Below, piece after piece: positions 26,872 through 36,212 of a DNA stretch of 64,000 nucleotides. The notes under the pieces were generated by a model, which made no database searches, was not told the origin of the DNA, and saw only the letters and a program-made list of their open reading frames with translations. Source of the stretch: Bdellovibrionales bacterium (GTDB lineage: Bacteria; Bdellovibrionota; UBA1018; CAIMNF01); the NCBI GenBank assembly GCA_018266375.1, contig JAFEAO010000001.1, forward strand, positions 70,800 through 134,799. Reading direction: 5' to 3'. The translations under genes were made by a program, and so were the position numbers. Numbering within the stretch: the first letter of the stretch is position 1; each line of letters opens with the position of its first letter.

Positions 26872-28179
26872 ATGCAAAAACGTCTACTTGTCCTCGTTGC
26901 AGCAACAGTTGCTTTCCAATCTCCAGTGTTCGCTCAACCGACTCAACTCGCGGTCGGCGCCGCCAGGACCAAGAAGCCGGTCATCGCATTTACTCCGGCC
27001 GGAGTCGCGGGTGAGAAAGCGGGTTCCCTCCTCGCGCGTGTGAATGAAACCATTCAAAAAGACCTGGCCTTCACCGATCAATTTAAAATTCTACCTGACA
27101 GTGGATTCGCGCAACCAAAAATCGCAAATGCCGAAGAGATCAAAACATCGGATTGGCTCAAGACCGGAACCGACTACCTTTCCTATGGCAAAGCCAACGT
27201 CGAAGGCAACCGCTTCGTTTACGAGTTCCACTTCGTGAACATCGGAACCAGCAAAGAAGTGCTCGCGAAAAAATACACATCGGATTCGACCGACACCAAG
27301 ATTTTGGGCCACTCGATCGCGAACGACATCGTCCAGGCGATCACCGGCAAAAAAGGGATCTTCCTCACGAAAATCGTGTTTGTTTGCGATCGTACCGCGA
27401 AGAAAGAGCTGTACACCATGAACTTCGACGGCTCGGAGCCCCATCAGATCACCAAGATCCGCTCGCTCTCTCAATCGCCGGCGTGGAGCCCGGACGGAAC
27501 CAAGATCGCTTTCTCGGTGATCAATCGCCACTCCGATAACGTGAAGAACAACGACATGTTCGAATACAGCTTCAAAACCGGCGCACTGAAATTGCTCAGC
27601 AATAAAAAGGGCATCAATTCGGGCGCGAACTACAGCCCGGACGGTAAATCGCTCGCTCTCACCATGAGCTACACCGGCAACCCGGAGATTCACGTGCTGG
27701 ATCTCGCATCTCGCTCGGATCGCCGCTTGACCCGCTCGGTGGGCTTCGACGTCGACCCGGCGTTCAGTCCGGATGGGACTAAAATCGCATTCGTTTCTTC
27801 ACGCCCAGGGAAGCCGATGGTTTACATCATGAGCGTGTCGAGCCCGGCCGATGCAAAACGCGTAACATTTGCGGGTGAGTACAACGCGACTCCAAACTGG
27901 CATCCGGATGGCAAGCTCCTCGTGTTCGCGGGTTGGATCGACAAACACTTCGATCTCTTTACGATCACGTCTGACGGCGGCAAAATCGAACGTCTCACCA
28001 AAGACGAAGGAAACAACGAAGACCCGCACTGGAGTCCAGACGGAAATTTCATCGTGTTCAGCTCGAATCGTCGAGGCGAAAAGGCAATATACGTCATGAA
28101 CTCGGACGGTTCGAACGTGCGTCGACTCACTTCGGGTCTCGGTTCCTGTGTCGCTCCGAAATGGAGTCCGTATCTCTAA
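26872..28179 (+). CDS. tolB: Tol-Pal system protein TolB
   Basis: 435-residue periplasmic protein with a signal peptide (about 1-21), an N-terminal TolB domain (about 30-165) and a six-bladed beta-propeller built from repeats such as SQSPAWSPDGTKIAF, DVDPAFSPDGTKIAF and EDPHWSPDGNFIVF. TolB links TolA with the lipoprotein Pal. Pal usually follows tolB but is not found here. Confidence 0.93.
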   Translation: MQKRLLVLVAATVAFQSPVFAQPTQLAVGAARTKKPVIAFTPAGVAGEKAGSLLARVNETIQKDLAFTDQFKILPDSGFAQPKIANAEEIKTSDWLKTGTDYLSYGKANVEGNRFVYEFHFVNIGTSKEVLAKKYTSDSTDTKILGHSIANDIVQAITGKKGIFLTKIVFVCDRTAKKELYTMNFDGSEPHQITKIRSLSQSPAWSPDGTKIAFSVINRHSDNVKNNDMFEYSFKTGALKLLSNKKGINSGANYSPDGKSLALTMSYTGNPEIHVLDLASRSDRRLTRSVGFDVDPAFSPDGTKIAFVSSRPGKPMVYIMSVSSPADAKRVTFAGEYNATPNWHPDGKLLVFAGWIDKHFDLFTITSDGGKIERLTKDEGNNEDPHWSPDGNFIVFSSNRRGEKAIYVMNSDGSNVRRLTSGLGSCVAPKWSPYL

Positions 28180-28185
28180 GCCGCT

Positions 28186-28728
28186 CTAACGATTCGCGTG
28201 GATGATCACTTGCATGATCAAATTCGTGCAGCTTTTAAACTGCGCGAGTGACGACAACAATACCGTGAGTATCGGATTCGACGAGATGTTGGGGTTATAT
28301 GGGTACGCGACCGGTTGATTGGTCGCGGTCGCCAGCACTCCCAGAGTCGAATCGGAAAGCTGCGCCGTTACCGAAGGTGCAGACGGAAGGACACTACATC
28401 CTACCGGCATGAGCTGGAGATCGGTGTTGGGCGCGAACGAAATCTTGGAATAGATTTGCGCGTTCAGCGAAGCGAACATGACTCCCATCAGGAGTTCGAC
28501 CCGATCGGTTTTTTTAGGATCGACCGAAGTCAGATAGGTGAAAATTTGCTGATCGCGACTGGCGTCGTAGGTACCTTGGCTCAAACTGACTCGCAGCTGG
28601 GTCGCCCCGCCGCAACCGATTTGATTGTCGGTGCAGTTGTGGCCGCCGCCTAAGTTCTCATGCAGCTCTCCGCATGCCGTTAGAATGCAACTCGCCAACA
28701 AAGTCAGAACGATCGAAGCGTTTCTCAT
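28186..28728 (-). CDS. lipoprotein of unknown function
   Basis: 180 residues with a signal peptide and lipobox (SCILTAC, Cys about 19). The mature N-terminus has further Cys residues (NCTDNQIGCGG) that may form disulfides. The rest shows no family. It converges with tolB with six bases between stops, occupying the place where pal would be expected but on the other strand, and it has no OmpA-like peptidoglycan-binding motif, so it is not Pal. Confidence 0.7.
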   Translation of the reverse strand: MRNASIVLTLLASCILTACGELHENLGGGHNCTDNQIGCGGATQLRVSLSQGTYDASRDQQIFTYLTSVDPKKTDRVELLMGVMFASLNAQIYSKISFAPNTDLQLMPVGCSVLPSAPSVTAQLSDSTLGVLATATNQPVAYPYNPNISSNPILTVLLSSLAQFKSCTNLIMQVIIHANR

Positions 28729-28842
28729 TTCTTATCCCCTTCCAATAATGCTCAAAGAGAACCGTCAAAGATTCAATATCAAAAATTTGACACTTCCTCC
28801 CCCTTGCCAGACAACGGCCTGAGCGGTACACCTATCAAAGCC

Positions 28843-29154
28843 ATGTTCACCCACGACGAGATCCAACAACGAGTCCAAAACCGCTACATTGAACGAGTCG
28901 GAACGCGCCTGAAGAAGATGCGTAAGCTGCTAATCGATCGCGACTGGGCCACCATCAAATTGGAAGTAAGCCAGCTCCTTGAGGGCGCTCAAAATTTCGG
29001 GTTCACCGAAATCGCCTCGGAGGTCACCAAGGCAATCGACGTGCTCAACAAGCAGCACCTTACGCGTACCGCAATGGACCAGGAGGCGAAGCAAACTCTC
29101 GAAGTGCTCTTTAAGCGTCTCGACCGCTTTCTCGTTGAAGAACATCGCGTTTAA
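28843..29154 (+). CDS. small helical protein, Hpt-domain-like without the phosphorylatable His
   Basis: 103 residues from the ATG at 28843; a TTG at 28804 would add 13 residues. Predicted four-helix protein. The central segment QLLEGAQNFGFTEIASEV has the spacing of the histidine-phosphotransfer motif, but the His is absent and the position is Gln or Leu. It may be a degenerate Hpt fold that docks to a response regulator (inference). It lies 15 bases before the thiolase gene in the same direction. Confidence 0.55.
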   Translation: MFTHDEIQQRVQNRYIERVGTRLKKMRKLLIDRDWATIKLEVSQLLEGAQNFGFTEIASEVTKAIDVLNKQHLTRTAMDQEAKQTLEVLFKRLDRFLVEEHRV

Positions 29155-29169
29155 GTCGAAACTGGTTCT

Positions 29170-30456
29170 ATGAGCTCAAATGAAAGAATCGCCATTGTCG
29201 GTGGTGTACGCACTCCGTTCGCGCGCGCCCGTTCCGTTTATCAAAACATGACCGCAGCCAATTTGGGCGGGATCGCGCTTCGCGAAACCGTGAGCCAAAC
29301 CGGCATCGACCCGAAACTCATCGACGAAGTTTATTTCGGTATCGTAAGCGCGCCTGCCGAGGGCTCGAACATCGCGCGCGAATCTCTCTTTGACTCCGGC
29401 CTTCCGCAAGAGATCGCTTGCACTGGCATCAACCGCTACTGCGCCTCTTCGATAGAATCGGCGGCCGCGCTCGCCGCAAAAATTACCGCGGGCCAAATCG
29501 ACATCGGCATCGCAGGCGGCGCTGAATCGATCAGCTCGATCCGCGCGCTCTTCTCGCTCCAAGCGACCAACTTTTTTCAAGACGTCGGCAAAGCAAAGAC
29601 CATGAGTCAACGCCTCGGACTTCTCGCGCACATTAAGCCGGGTTTCTTCGCGCCTCATGCTCCCGGAATTAAAGAACCGACCACCGGACTCACCATGGGT
29701 CAGTCAGCCGATTTGATGGCGCGTCTTTTTAAAGTCGGCCGCAAAGAGCAAGACGAGTTCGCGCTCGCAAGCCACCAAAAAGCCCACGCCGCCTGGGAAG
29801 CGGACTTCTTTAAATCTCACGTTTGCAAAGTCGCGACTCCGGAAGGCAAAGTCGTCGAGCGCGATACCGACGTCCGTTCGGACAGCTCGATGGAAAAGCT
29901 CGGCAAACTGAAACCCGTTTTCTACAAGGACGGAACCATCACCGCAGGGAACGCAAGCCCGCTCACCGACGGCGCAAGCGCGATCCTGATGATGAAAGAA
30001 TCGCGCGCGCAACAACTCGGATTAAAGCCCATCGGCTTCATCACTGGTTATCACGCGGCTGCGATCAATATTCAAACCGAGCCGCTCCTGATCGGACCGG
30101 TCTACGCGATACCGAAAGCATTGAAGCAAGCGGGCACGACTTGGGATCAGATCGATCTCTTCGAATTCCACGAAGCCTTCGCCGCTCAGGTGCTCTCGAC
30201 TTTCAAGGCCATCGAGTCGCCGGAATTCGCGCGCGACAAACTCGGTCTGTCGGCGCCGGTGGGTAAGATCGACATGAGCAAAACCAATTTGAACGGCGGC
30301 AGTACGTCGATCGGTCACCCGTTCGGCGCGACCGGCGGTCGTTTGATCCTGCAAACGTTGCATCAGCTCAAAAGGATGAACAAACGCCGCGGCCTCATCT
30401 CCGTGTGCGCGGCCGGCGGGATTGGCGCGGTCATGATCGTCGAGGCAAACGTCTAG
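29170..30456 (+). CDS. fadI: acetyl-CoA acyltransferase (thiolase), FadI-like
   Basis: Splits 3-ketoacyl-CoA with CoA, the last step of fatty-acid beta-oxidation, or condenses acetyl-CoA. The 428 residues have the nucleophile Cys91 (NRYCASS), the general-base segment FEFHEAFAAQ (His334), SIGHPFGATG (His383) and the second active-site Cys413 (SVCAAGG). The long length and N-terminus fit the trifunctional-enzyme beta-subunit type rather than the 390-residue acetoacetyl type. No partner hydratase/dehydrogenase gene is nearby. Confidence 0.88.
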   Translation: MSSNERIAIVGGVRTPFARARSVYQNMTAANLGGIALRETVSQTGIDPKLIDEVYFGIVSAPAEGSNIARESLFDSGLPQEIACTGINRYCASSIESAAALAAKITAGQIDIGIAGGAESISSIRALFSLQATNFFQDVGKAKTMSQRLGLLAHIKPGFFAPHAPGIKEPTTGLTMGQSADLMARLFKVGRKEQDEFALASHQKAHAAWEADFFKSHVCKVATPEGKVVERDTDVRSDSSMEKLGKLKPVFYKDGTITAGNASPLTDGASAILMMKESRAQQLGLKPIGFITGYHAAAINIQTEPLLIGPVYAIPKALKQAGTTWDQIDLFEFHEAFAAQVLSTFKAIESPEFARDKLGLSAPVGKIDMSKTNLNGGSTSIGHPFGATGGRLILQTLHQLKRMNKRRGLISVCAAGGIGAVMIVEANV

Positions 30457-30465
30457 TGTTGATTG

Positions 30466-30481
30466 CTCACCTGGAGGTGAG
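30466..30481 (+). promoter_or_regulatory. hairpin hiding the Shine-Dalgarno of aat
   Basis: CTCACC (30466-30471), loop TGGA, GGTGAG (30476-30481): a perfect 6-bp stem whose 3' arm and loop contain the Shine-Dalgarno GGAGGTGA, two bases before the start ATG at 30484. The folded form would block ribosome binding. Confidence 0.55.
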
Positions 30482-30483
30482 AC

Positions 30484-31179
30484 ATGTCTGACGTTAACGA
30501 CATCGTCGCGGTCGGGCTCGATCTCAGGCCTAAAACTTTACTGCATGCTTACGCAAACGGAGTGTTTCCGTGGCCGAGTCCGGGATTGCCGCTGCTTTGG
30601 TATTGTCCCACTCGCCGGGGCGTCTTGAAATTCAAAGATCTCCACGTCGGCGATCGGCTCACAAAGTATCTAAAGAAAGCACCATGGGCGTATTCGGTCG
30701 ATACGGCGTTTGCGCAAGTCATCGAAGAATGTTCGCAGCGCGGGCCCATCCGCGGTCACGAGGGAGAACCTTCCGACACCTGGATCACCGACGAAATGAA
30801 AGCCGCTTATATCGAACTCCATCGCCTGGGGCACGCCCACAGCGTCGAGGTCTGGAACGGCAAGAACCTAGTCGGCGGGCTTTACGGCGTCGATACGGCC
30901 AATTACTTCGCGGGGGAGAGCATGTTCCACCGTGAGACCAACGCGTCGAAGGCGGCGTTGTTATTCGCGATATCAAGGCAAATGGCGGTCGGGCGCGAAT
31001 GGATGGACATCCAAGTCGTGACGCCGCACATGGAAGCGTTCGGCGCGAAAGAAGTGACGAGAAAGCATTTTATGACATTGCTTGTAGGCGCTCAAAACGC
31101 GCGTAAGCACGGTTCGGGCGTGGCGCCTTTTGAGAAGGTCAAAGACTTGCGTTATTGCGATTTTTCGAGCTTCATCTGA
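30484..31179 (+). CDS. aat: leucyl/phenylalanyl-tRNA--protein transferase
   Basis: Adds Leu or Phe from tRNA to proteins with N-terminal Arg or Lys, marking them for ClpSAP degradation (N-end rule). The 231 residues have the family segments GVFPWPSPG, WYCPTRRGVL, WITDEM, HSVEVW and GGLYGV, and a Ser/Phe-rich SMFHRETNASK segment. Translation start carries a near-perfect Shine-Dalgarno inside a hairpin. Its last 28 bases overlap the convergent gene at 31152. Confidence 0.95.
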   Translation: MSDVNDIVAVGLDLRPKTLLHAYANGVFPWPSPGLPLLWYCPTRRGVLKFKDLHVGDRLTKYLKKAPWAYSVDTAFAQVIEECSQRGPIRGHEGEPSDTWITDEMKAAYIELHRLGHAHSVEVWNGKNLVGGLYGVDTANYFAGESMFHRETNASKAALLFAISRQMAVGREWMDIQVVTPHMEAFGAKEVTRKHFMTLLVGAQNARKHGSGVAPFEKVKDLRYCDFSSFI

Positions 31180-32378
31180 AACGGAAGCAGATCGGCAGTG
31201 ATCCAGTCGTTCATTGAAGCCGGAGAGCGTGACGGATCCCACTGAGTGCTCGTGGTTTTTGCATCGGCGCGATTGAAAGTGAAGCCTCCGCTCAACAATG
31301 TCGGGTTGGCCCCGTTGATCGCAACCGTGAGAGTCACGGTCATTCCAAGAAGTGTGTCTTTGTTGTTGTTCACGACTTGATCGGGAGCATGAAAGGTATA
31401 GACGCGAACCGCTTGGCCGTTTACGAAGTCGTTTTTGGCGTTCGACTCTGTCGGGCGCAATGAGAATGCGATCGGCATCGGAGTGCTGTTCAGCGTTTGG
31501 GTCTGAATCATCACATCGATTTGAACCGGAGCTCCGCCACCGCCGGTGTTCGGGCGAATCGTGAAGGTGGAGCCGAGTTCGGGCAAACCTCGCTCGAGGT
31601 TCCAAATGGTGGATGACGCTTGATAATCTTGAACTGCCGAGCCGTCTGGCTTGTGGCCATTTACCGGAATTTGAGCCATCGGCACGCTTGCCTTGATCGG
31701 AAGCGAGATGAGCCACTGAATATCCTGTGAGTTCAGGTTTGAAGTCACGTTTACGGTGTTACCGCTGTTTGAAATATCGACACCGCCGAGCACCGGGCCC
31801 TTGGGTGGAACGATCAATTGTCCGCCGATACCGTACTGATCGGGATTAGTCGAATCCGAGGTCGCGGATTTAGAATCTTTTCTGTCTTTCGAAGCAGAGC
31901 CGTCGCCGCCCGAATTATCGCCGTACTGGCCGTAAGGATTATAACCGTAAGGATAGTATCCGTATGGGTTCTGTGCGACTTCTTCTTGCGCTTGCACCTG
32001 AGCTTCGCCCGGAGACGGACTTGGAGAAGCGTTGACTGCGGTTTCAACCGCGGCTTGAATGATCATGTTATTGACCGGGCTTGCCGCCGGAGAAGCTTCG
32101 GCCGTCGCTTCAACGACCTTGTTCAAGTTCGCTTTCATCGGCCGAGCTTCGGTGAACTGACCTTGCGGGATCGTACCTAAATTTTGATTTTGATCGAGGC
32201 TGTCGACTTTGTCGCGCAATGAAGTTTGCTCGCCTTGGGTGAGCGAAGGCTTCGCCGGAAAAAGGGTTTGATGCGCTTTAACGACGCTGTAGTAAGCGGT
32301 CGTGCACAACCCAACCGTAAATACGGCTTTAATCAGGAAATCTTTTAGCAGTGCTAGGGCACCTTTTTGGGCGTTCAT
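31152..32378 (-). CDS. membrane-anchored periplasmic protein of unknown function
   Basis: 408 residues. A single N-terminal membrane segment (about 13-30) is followed by a low-complexity region: Ser/Pro/Ala linkers (SPAASP, SPSPSP) and a Tyr/Gly/Pro stretch (YGYYPYGYNPYGQYG, about 135-150). The C-terminal half (about 190-405) is beta-rich and may be two Ig-like domains, with no family recognised. The 3' end overlaps aat on the opposite strand by 28 bases. Confidence 0.7.
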   Translation of the reverse strand: MNAQKGALALLKDFLIKAVFTVGLCTTAYYSVVKAHQTLFPAKPSLTQGEQTSLRDKVDSLDQNQNLGTIPQGQFTEARPMKANLNKVVEATAEASPAASPVNNMIIQAAVETAVNASPSPSPGEAQVQAQEEVAQNPYGYYPYGYNPYGQYGDNSGGDGSASKDRKDSKSATSDSTNPDQYGIGGQLIVPPKGPVLGGVDISNSGNTVNVTSNLNSQDIQWLISLPIKASVPMAQIPVNGHKPDGSAVQDYQASSTIWNLERGLPELGSTFTIRPNTGGGGAPVQIDVMIQTQTLNSTPMPIAFSLRPTESNAKNDFVNGQAVRVYTFHAPDQVVNNNKDTLLGMTVTLTVAINGANPTLLSGGFTFNRADAKTTSTQWDPSRSPASMNDWITADLLPFQMKLEKSQ

Positions 32379-32591
32379 AAGGTTCTCGTCTCGGCGATCT
32401 TAAAGCAGAAGGTGTGCCAAAGTCGAAACCCATAATATTATTGTTATTTTATGTATAAACTGTCTAAAAACTGATCAGGACTGATCCGATTGTCTATTTT
32501 TTATACACTCAAAATATACTGAATTAAACCATATTTGTTTACAAACGTGATTCCTATTGGTAAAACACCCGCCGAGAGAAATTGGGATAAA

Positions 32592-34433
32592 ATGAAGAGA
32601 GAGAAACCGCACCGGACATCTATAGCATACGGCATCTTCGCAGCGACGATCCTCACGGCTTACGGCCTGAGTTCGTCGGCCTCGACCTCGATTTTCGAGG
32701 GAGATCATGGGGGCAAAGCTTACTTTGACGCCTTCCCCGACCGAAATCACGACGACCATGATTCGATCATGAGCGGCGTCGCGATCGTTCCTCCCAGTAT
32801 TATCGAGCGGTTTATCCGGCAGATCATCGCAAAGAAGCTCAATGCCGATGTCAGCGGTTCACGCATCCGCTTTAAAACAAAGCCGATCCACGAGCTCATC
32901 AAAATCCCAAGCGACGACGTGGTCCTTCAAGACGTTTTGAAAGCCCTCGGCATTCAAAACGCCGTGAACGCCAACATCAGCCCGATCGACGTGGACTTCA
33001 GCCTCCCGGCCAATGGCCTGGACCTGAAGCTCCGACACACGAAGCCCGGTATCTTTGATGTGATCGCGAAGTGGAAAGTCACCGGCATCTCCGCCGCTAG
33101 CACAAAACTCAACATTCGCGTTCCGAAGGGTTTGTTCGATCAGGACTTCGACCTCGACTCGAAGCCGGTGCAAATTGGACTGAAAAAGGGTTCCGTACCG
33201 ATCAATATTGAACTAAAGCTCCAAGTCAACCTGGCGACTACCGGCACCAAGCTTAAACTGGTATCGCTTAAAACCAATCTCAATGACCCGAACCCGGCGA
33301 ATCATCCGGCGTTCAGTTTCAAGATCGGCCAGCTCACGGTCGACGACCAGCCCCTACACCTTGAGATCCAAGCCAACCAAACCCTGCAAGCCGACGAGGC
33401 GGTTATTCGCGAGCAGCTGATGCGCCTCGAGCCCGAGCTTACCGAAACCCTCCGCAACCGTCTGAACGACGAGCTTCAAGAGCAAATTTCAAAAGTCGCG
33501 GAGACGTTCGAGAAAGCGCCGTCCTTCAATATCAAGGTCGATACCGATTCCATCACCGACAAACCGGGAACGAACGAAGCGGTGGTCGACCTCCTCCACG
33601 GGATCGATGCCCAATTCAACTTCAGTTCTTTGGGCTACCTCGAGAGCAGCGACTTGTTTTTTGCGAAAGTCGCGTCGCACGTCTGCTTCGACGGCCGGTG
33701 CTTGTTCGACTCGCAGGTTTCGCCGATCAGCGAAGACGACATGAAATCGCTTTCCAAGACTTCGGAAATCGGAATGCTCATCTATGAATCTTGGCTCCAG
33801 CGGGTCATCAACAGCGATCCGTTCCAAAAGCGCATCACCACCTATTACAACACCAAGCAAAAAGCTCCGGGTGTCGATATCGGCAAGGGTGGCGTGAAGC
33901 TCCACTTGAATCCGGCGACAAAATCGATCGATGCCGTGTTCAACCTCGCAATCGACATCAAAAAGACGGCTCTATCCAAAAAGGCCGACACGAAGTGGAA
34001 AAAGTTTTGGGATCGCAAGAAAAAGCAATTCGCGGACTGGGTGGAAGTCAACTGGGGAACGGGCAAGCTCGTCGTCATCCCGGTGGAAGTGCACTTGACC
34101 TTCAAAGCCTACGAGAAAGGCATCGACAAGAAGACCAATAAGCCGATCACCGAAATGGTGTTCACCACTACCCTTCCGTTCCACGAGGACGGCACCGTGA
34201 CCAACACTTACAACTCGCCATCAAACATTCAAAATCTCACCAAGATCGTGAAAAACGGCTTCATGGAATCGATCGAAGACACGTTCAAAGACCTGGTTCC
34301 TGCCGAGGTTCGCATTCCGGTACCAGATTCCGTTCCGGTTCAAGGCATCCAAATGCCTCTGCGCCGCGTGCAAATTTCTCCAAATCACGGTTTGATCTTT
34401 ACGGCCGAAGTTCCCGAGGTACAGAGTAAATGA
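32592..34433 (+). CDS. large secreted protein of unknown function (first of a tandem pair)
   Basis: 613 residues from the ATG at 32592, which puts a basic/hydrophobic signal segment (about 8-32) at the N-terminus; GTG 32547 or TTG 32535 would only lengthen it. The mature protein is beta-rich with alternating hydrophobic residues and an amphipathic helical patch (about 285-320, LRNRLNDELQEQISKVAETF). The pattern recalls TULIP/BPI-like lipid-binding proteins, but this is inference. It overlaps the next gene by four bases, so the pair is co-translated. Confidence 0.7.
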   Translation: MKREKPHRTSIAYGIFAATILTAYGLSSSASTSIFEGDHGGKAYFDAFPDRNHDDHDSIMSGVAIVPPSIIERFIRQIIAKKLNADVSGSRIRFKTKPIHELIKIPSDDVVLQDVLKALGIQNAVNANISPIDVDFSLPANGLDLKLRHTKPGIFDVIAKWKVTGISAASTKLNIRVPKGLFDQDFDLDSKPVQIGLKKGSVPINIELKLQVNLATTGTKLKLVSLKTNLNDPNPANHPAFSFKIGQLTVDDQPLHLEIQANQTLQADEAVIREQLMRLEPELTETLRNRLNDELQEQISKVAETFEKAPSFNIKVDTDSITDKPGTNEAVVDLLHGIDAQFNFSSLGYLESSDLFFAKVASHVCFDGRCLFDSQVSPISEDDMKSLSKTSEIGMLIYESWLQRVINSDPFQKRITTYYNTKQKAPGVDIGKGGVKLHLNPATKSIDAVFNLAIDIKKTALSKKADTKWKKFWDRKKKQFADWVEVNWGTGKLVVIPVEVHLTFKAYEKGIDKKTNKPITEMVFTTTLPFHEDGTVTNTYNSPSNIQNLTKIVKNGFMESIEDTFKDLVPAEVRIPVPDSVPVQGIQMPLRRVQISPNHGLIFTAEVPEVQSK

Positions 34434-36133
34434 TTTTTCAACGTGTATTCCACATCGCTGTTCTTGCCAGCCTTGCGATTTCGAGTTTCCAGCTCGCGAT
34501 GGCCCAGACTCCAAACGACATCATCTTCCAAACTCGCGTTCAAACCGACACCTTAAACTGGCTGATCGATAAAACTCGCGTGATCATGGGCAACGCTCAG
34601 ATCGAAGATATGCTCACGGGCGAAACGACGATCGACACCAACCCGACGTTTAAGTTAGAAGAAATGACCGACGATCCAAACGCGATCAAGCTTCGCGATG
34701 TTTTCGCAGAGACCTTCAAACGTGACCTTAAAAACGCCGTTGTGCGCCTCCGCATCCCGAAGGTTTTTTATCAGATCAGCTCGTTGATCGTGAACCCGAA
34801 GGGTTTGAACGTCGTCGATCCGACCCTCGATCTTAAGGTGCAAGCTCAGATCAAGGGTCTCACCACCCGCTTGAGCGACGGTATCCAAGCCGATGTGATG
34901 ATCCCGAACGCGAAAACCGGCGAGCTCGAATCGTTCCTTACCGGTTACGTTGATCCGGTGACTTTGAAGGTTTCCGAAGATATCGAACCGATGAGCTTTG
35001 ACGTCGAATTTGAAGCGGTCCGCGATGCCGGCTTCAAATTCAATCTCAAGAGTTATGACGTGAGCGGACTTCCGGCGTACGTCGAACGCAACAAGGGCAG
35101 ACTCCCGATTTTGGCGAGCGTGACCGAGAAGCCGGTCTCCGTGAACGAGATCCGCATCAATCCGGTGATCGTGCGATTGAATAAATTGAGCCGCACCGTA
35201 AACTTCGACGCGTTCAAACCCATGATCCAAAAGAGCATGGATAAAATGGTGGGAGCGATCCTCAGCATGATCGGCGACTCGCTTAGGAATACGCTCGGAC
35301 CGAAAATCCTGAAGTCGGTGTTCTCGCACGAAACTCGCAGCGACATGATGGTCGCCAACGAGCACATTTACACGCGCTACGCCACCGCGCGCTTTTCGCA
35401 ACCGATGAAGGATCAGCTTCTTCTCGGTATTCAAGGCGATCTCTGTACGTCCAAAAATTACAAAGCATTCGCCGACAAGTGCGCCGAGCACGAAACTCCT
35501 TACGAGCCCGTGCGCGAGATCACCGAAGAGAATAAGAAAAACGGTTTGGACCAGATTACCCAGGCTCTCGCTTCCAATAAAGCGGATCTCGTGATCAGTC
35601 TGACCGAGGAATACATTAACCGCTTGCTCAAGACCACCATCGATGCGGAACTCTGGGACGACCGTCTCGAAGAAGACGGACTCTGGCTGGGCGAGAAAGG
35701 CGTATTCGCCGTATTCGACAAACAAACTCAGCAGCCCGAGATGTTCATTGACCTCTATTACGGCGGTGACGGCACCGGCGGCATCCAAAAATTATTCATC
35801 AACGGGCGTAAGCCGATTCGCTTCCCGCTTCGTTTGAGCACGTCCATCGCGTTCCCGCTCGTGAACGGCGTGCCTCACATGGTGATCAAAACCGAGAAAC
35901 TTTTGTCGGACCGCAACGAGATCATCAACGGGATTCCCGAGTACGGAATGGAAAGCCGCCTCGTGAGACTTTTCCGCAAGAAGATCGCAAAAATGATCAT
36001 CAAAATGGCAAGCAAGCTCGAAGGCCAAGTCGCGGTGGATATGGACTTCCCGATCCTGAAAGGTGTAGGATTGGAGAGAACCACCTACGAGGCAACGCCA
36101 TACGGCCGATTGAACTGGTATTTCAAACTCTAA
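34430..36133 (+). CDS. large secreted protein of unknown function (second of a tandem pair)
   Basis: 567 residues with a signal peptide ending near AMAQ (about residue 25). Like its upstream neighbour it alternates beta-strand stretches with one amphipathic helix (about 265-295, IQKSMDKMVGAILSMIGDSL) and ends with a helix and short strand. Similar length, location and pattern suggest distant paralogy or partnership with the preceding protein. Two Cys (about 344 and 354) could pair. The start overlaps the upstream stop (ATGA). Confidence 0.7.
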   Translation: MIFQRVFHIAVLASLAISSFQLAMAQTPNDIIFQTRVQTDTLNWLIDKTRVIMGNAQIEDMLTGETTIDTNPTFKLEEMTDDPNAIKLRDVFAETFKRDLKNAVVRLRIPKVFYQISSLIVNPKGLNVVDPTLDLKVQAQIKGLTTRLSDGIQADVMIPNAKTGELESFLTGYVDPVTLKVSEDIEPMSFDVEFEAVRDAGFKFNLKSYDVSGLPAYVERNKGRLPILASVTEKPVSVNEIRINPVIVRLNKLSRTVNFDAFKPMIQKSMDKMVGAILSMIGDSLRNTLGPKILKSVFSHETRSDMMVANEHIYTRYATARFSQPMKDQLLLGIQGDLCTSKNYKAFADKCAEHETPYEPVREITEENKKNGLDQITQALASNKADLVISLTEEYINRLLKTTIDAELWDDRLEEDGLWLGEKGVFAVFDKQTQQPEMFIDLYYGGDGTGGIQKLFINGRKPIRFPLRLSTSIAFPLVNGVPHMVIKTEKLLSDRNEIINGIPEYGMESRLVRLFRKKIAKMIIKMASKLEGQVAVDMDFPILKGVGLERTTYEATPYGRLNWYFKL

Positions 36134-36212
36134 AAAAATCCGAGATGTTTTCTTTCAGTGTCTTCGCTTAGGATCCACCGCTTTCGGCGGGCCGATCGCG
36201 ACCATCGGGATC

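Noticed and set aside
34655..35788. 377-codon minus-strand frame opposite the second tandem secreted protein
   Set aside because: The plus-strand gene has a signal peptide and a coupled start; the opposite frame is rich in Arg, His and Val as expected for an antisense reading of codon-biased DNA.
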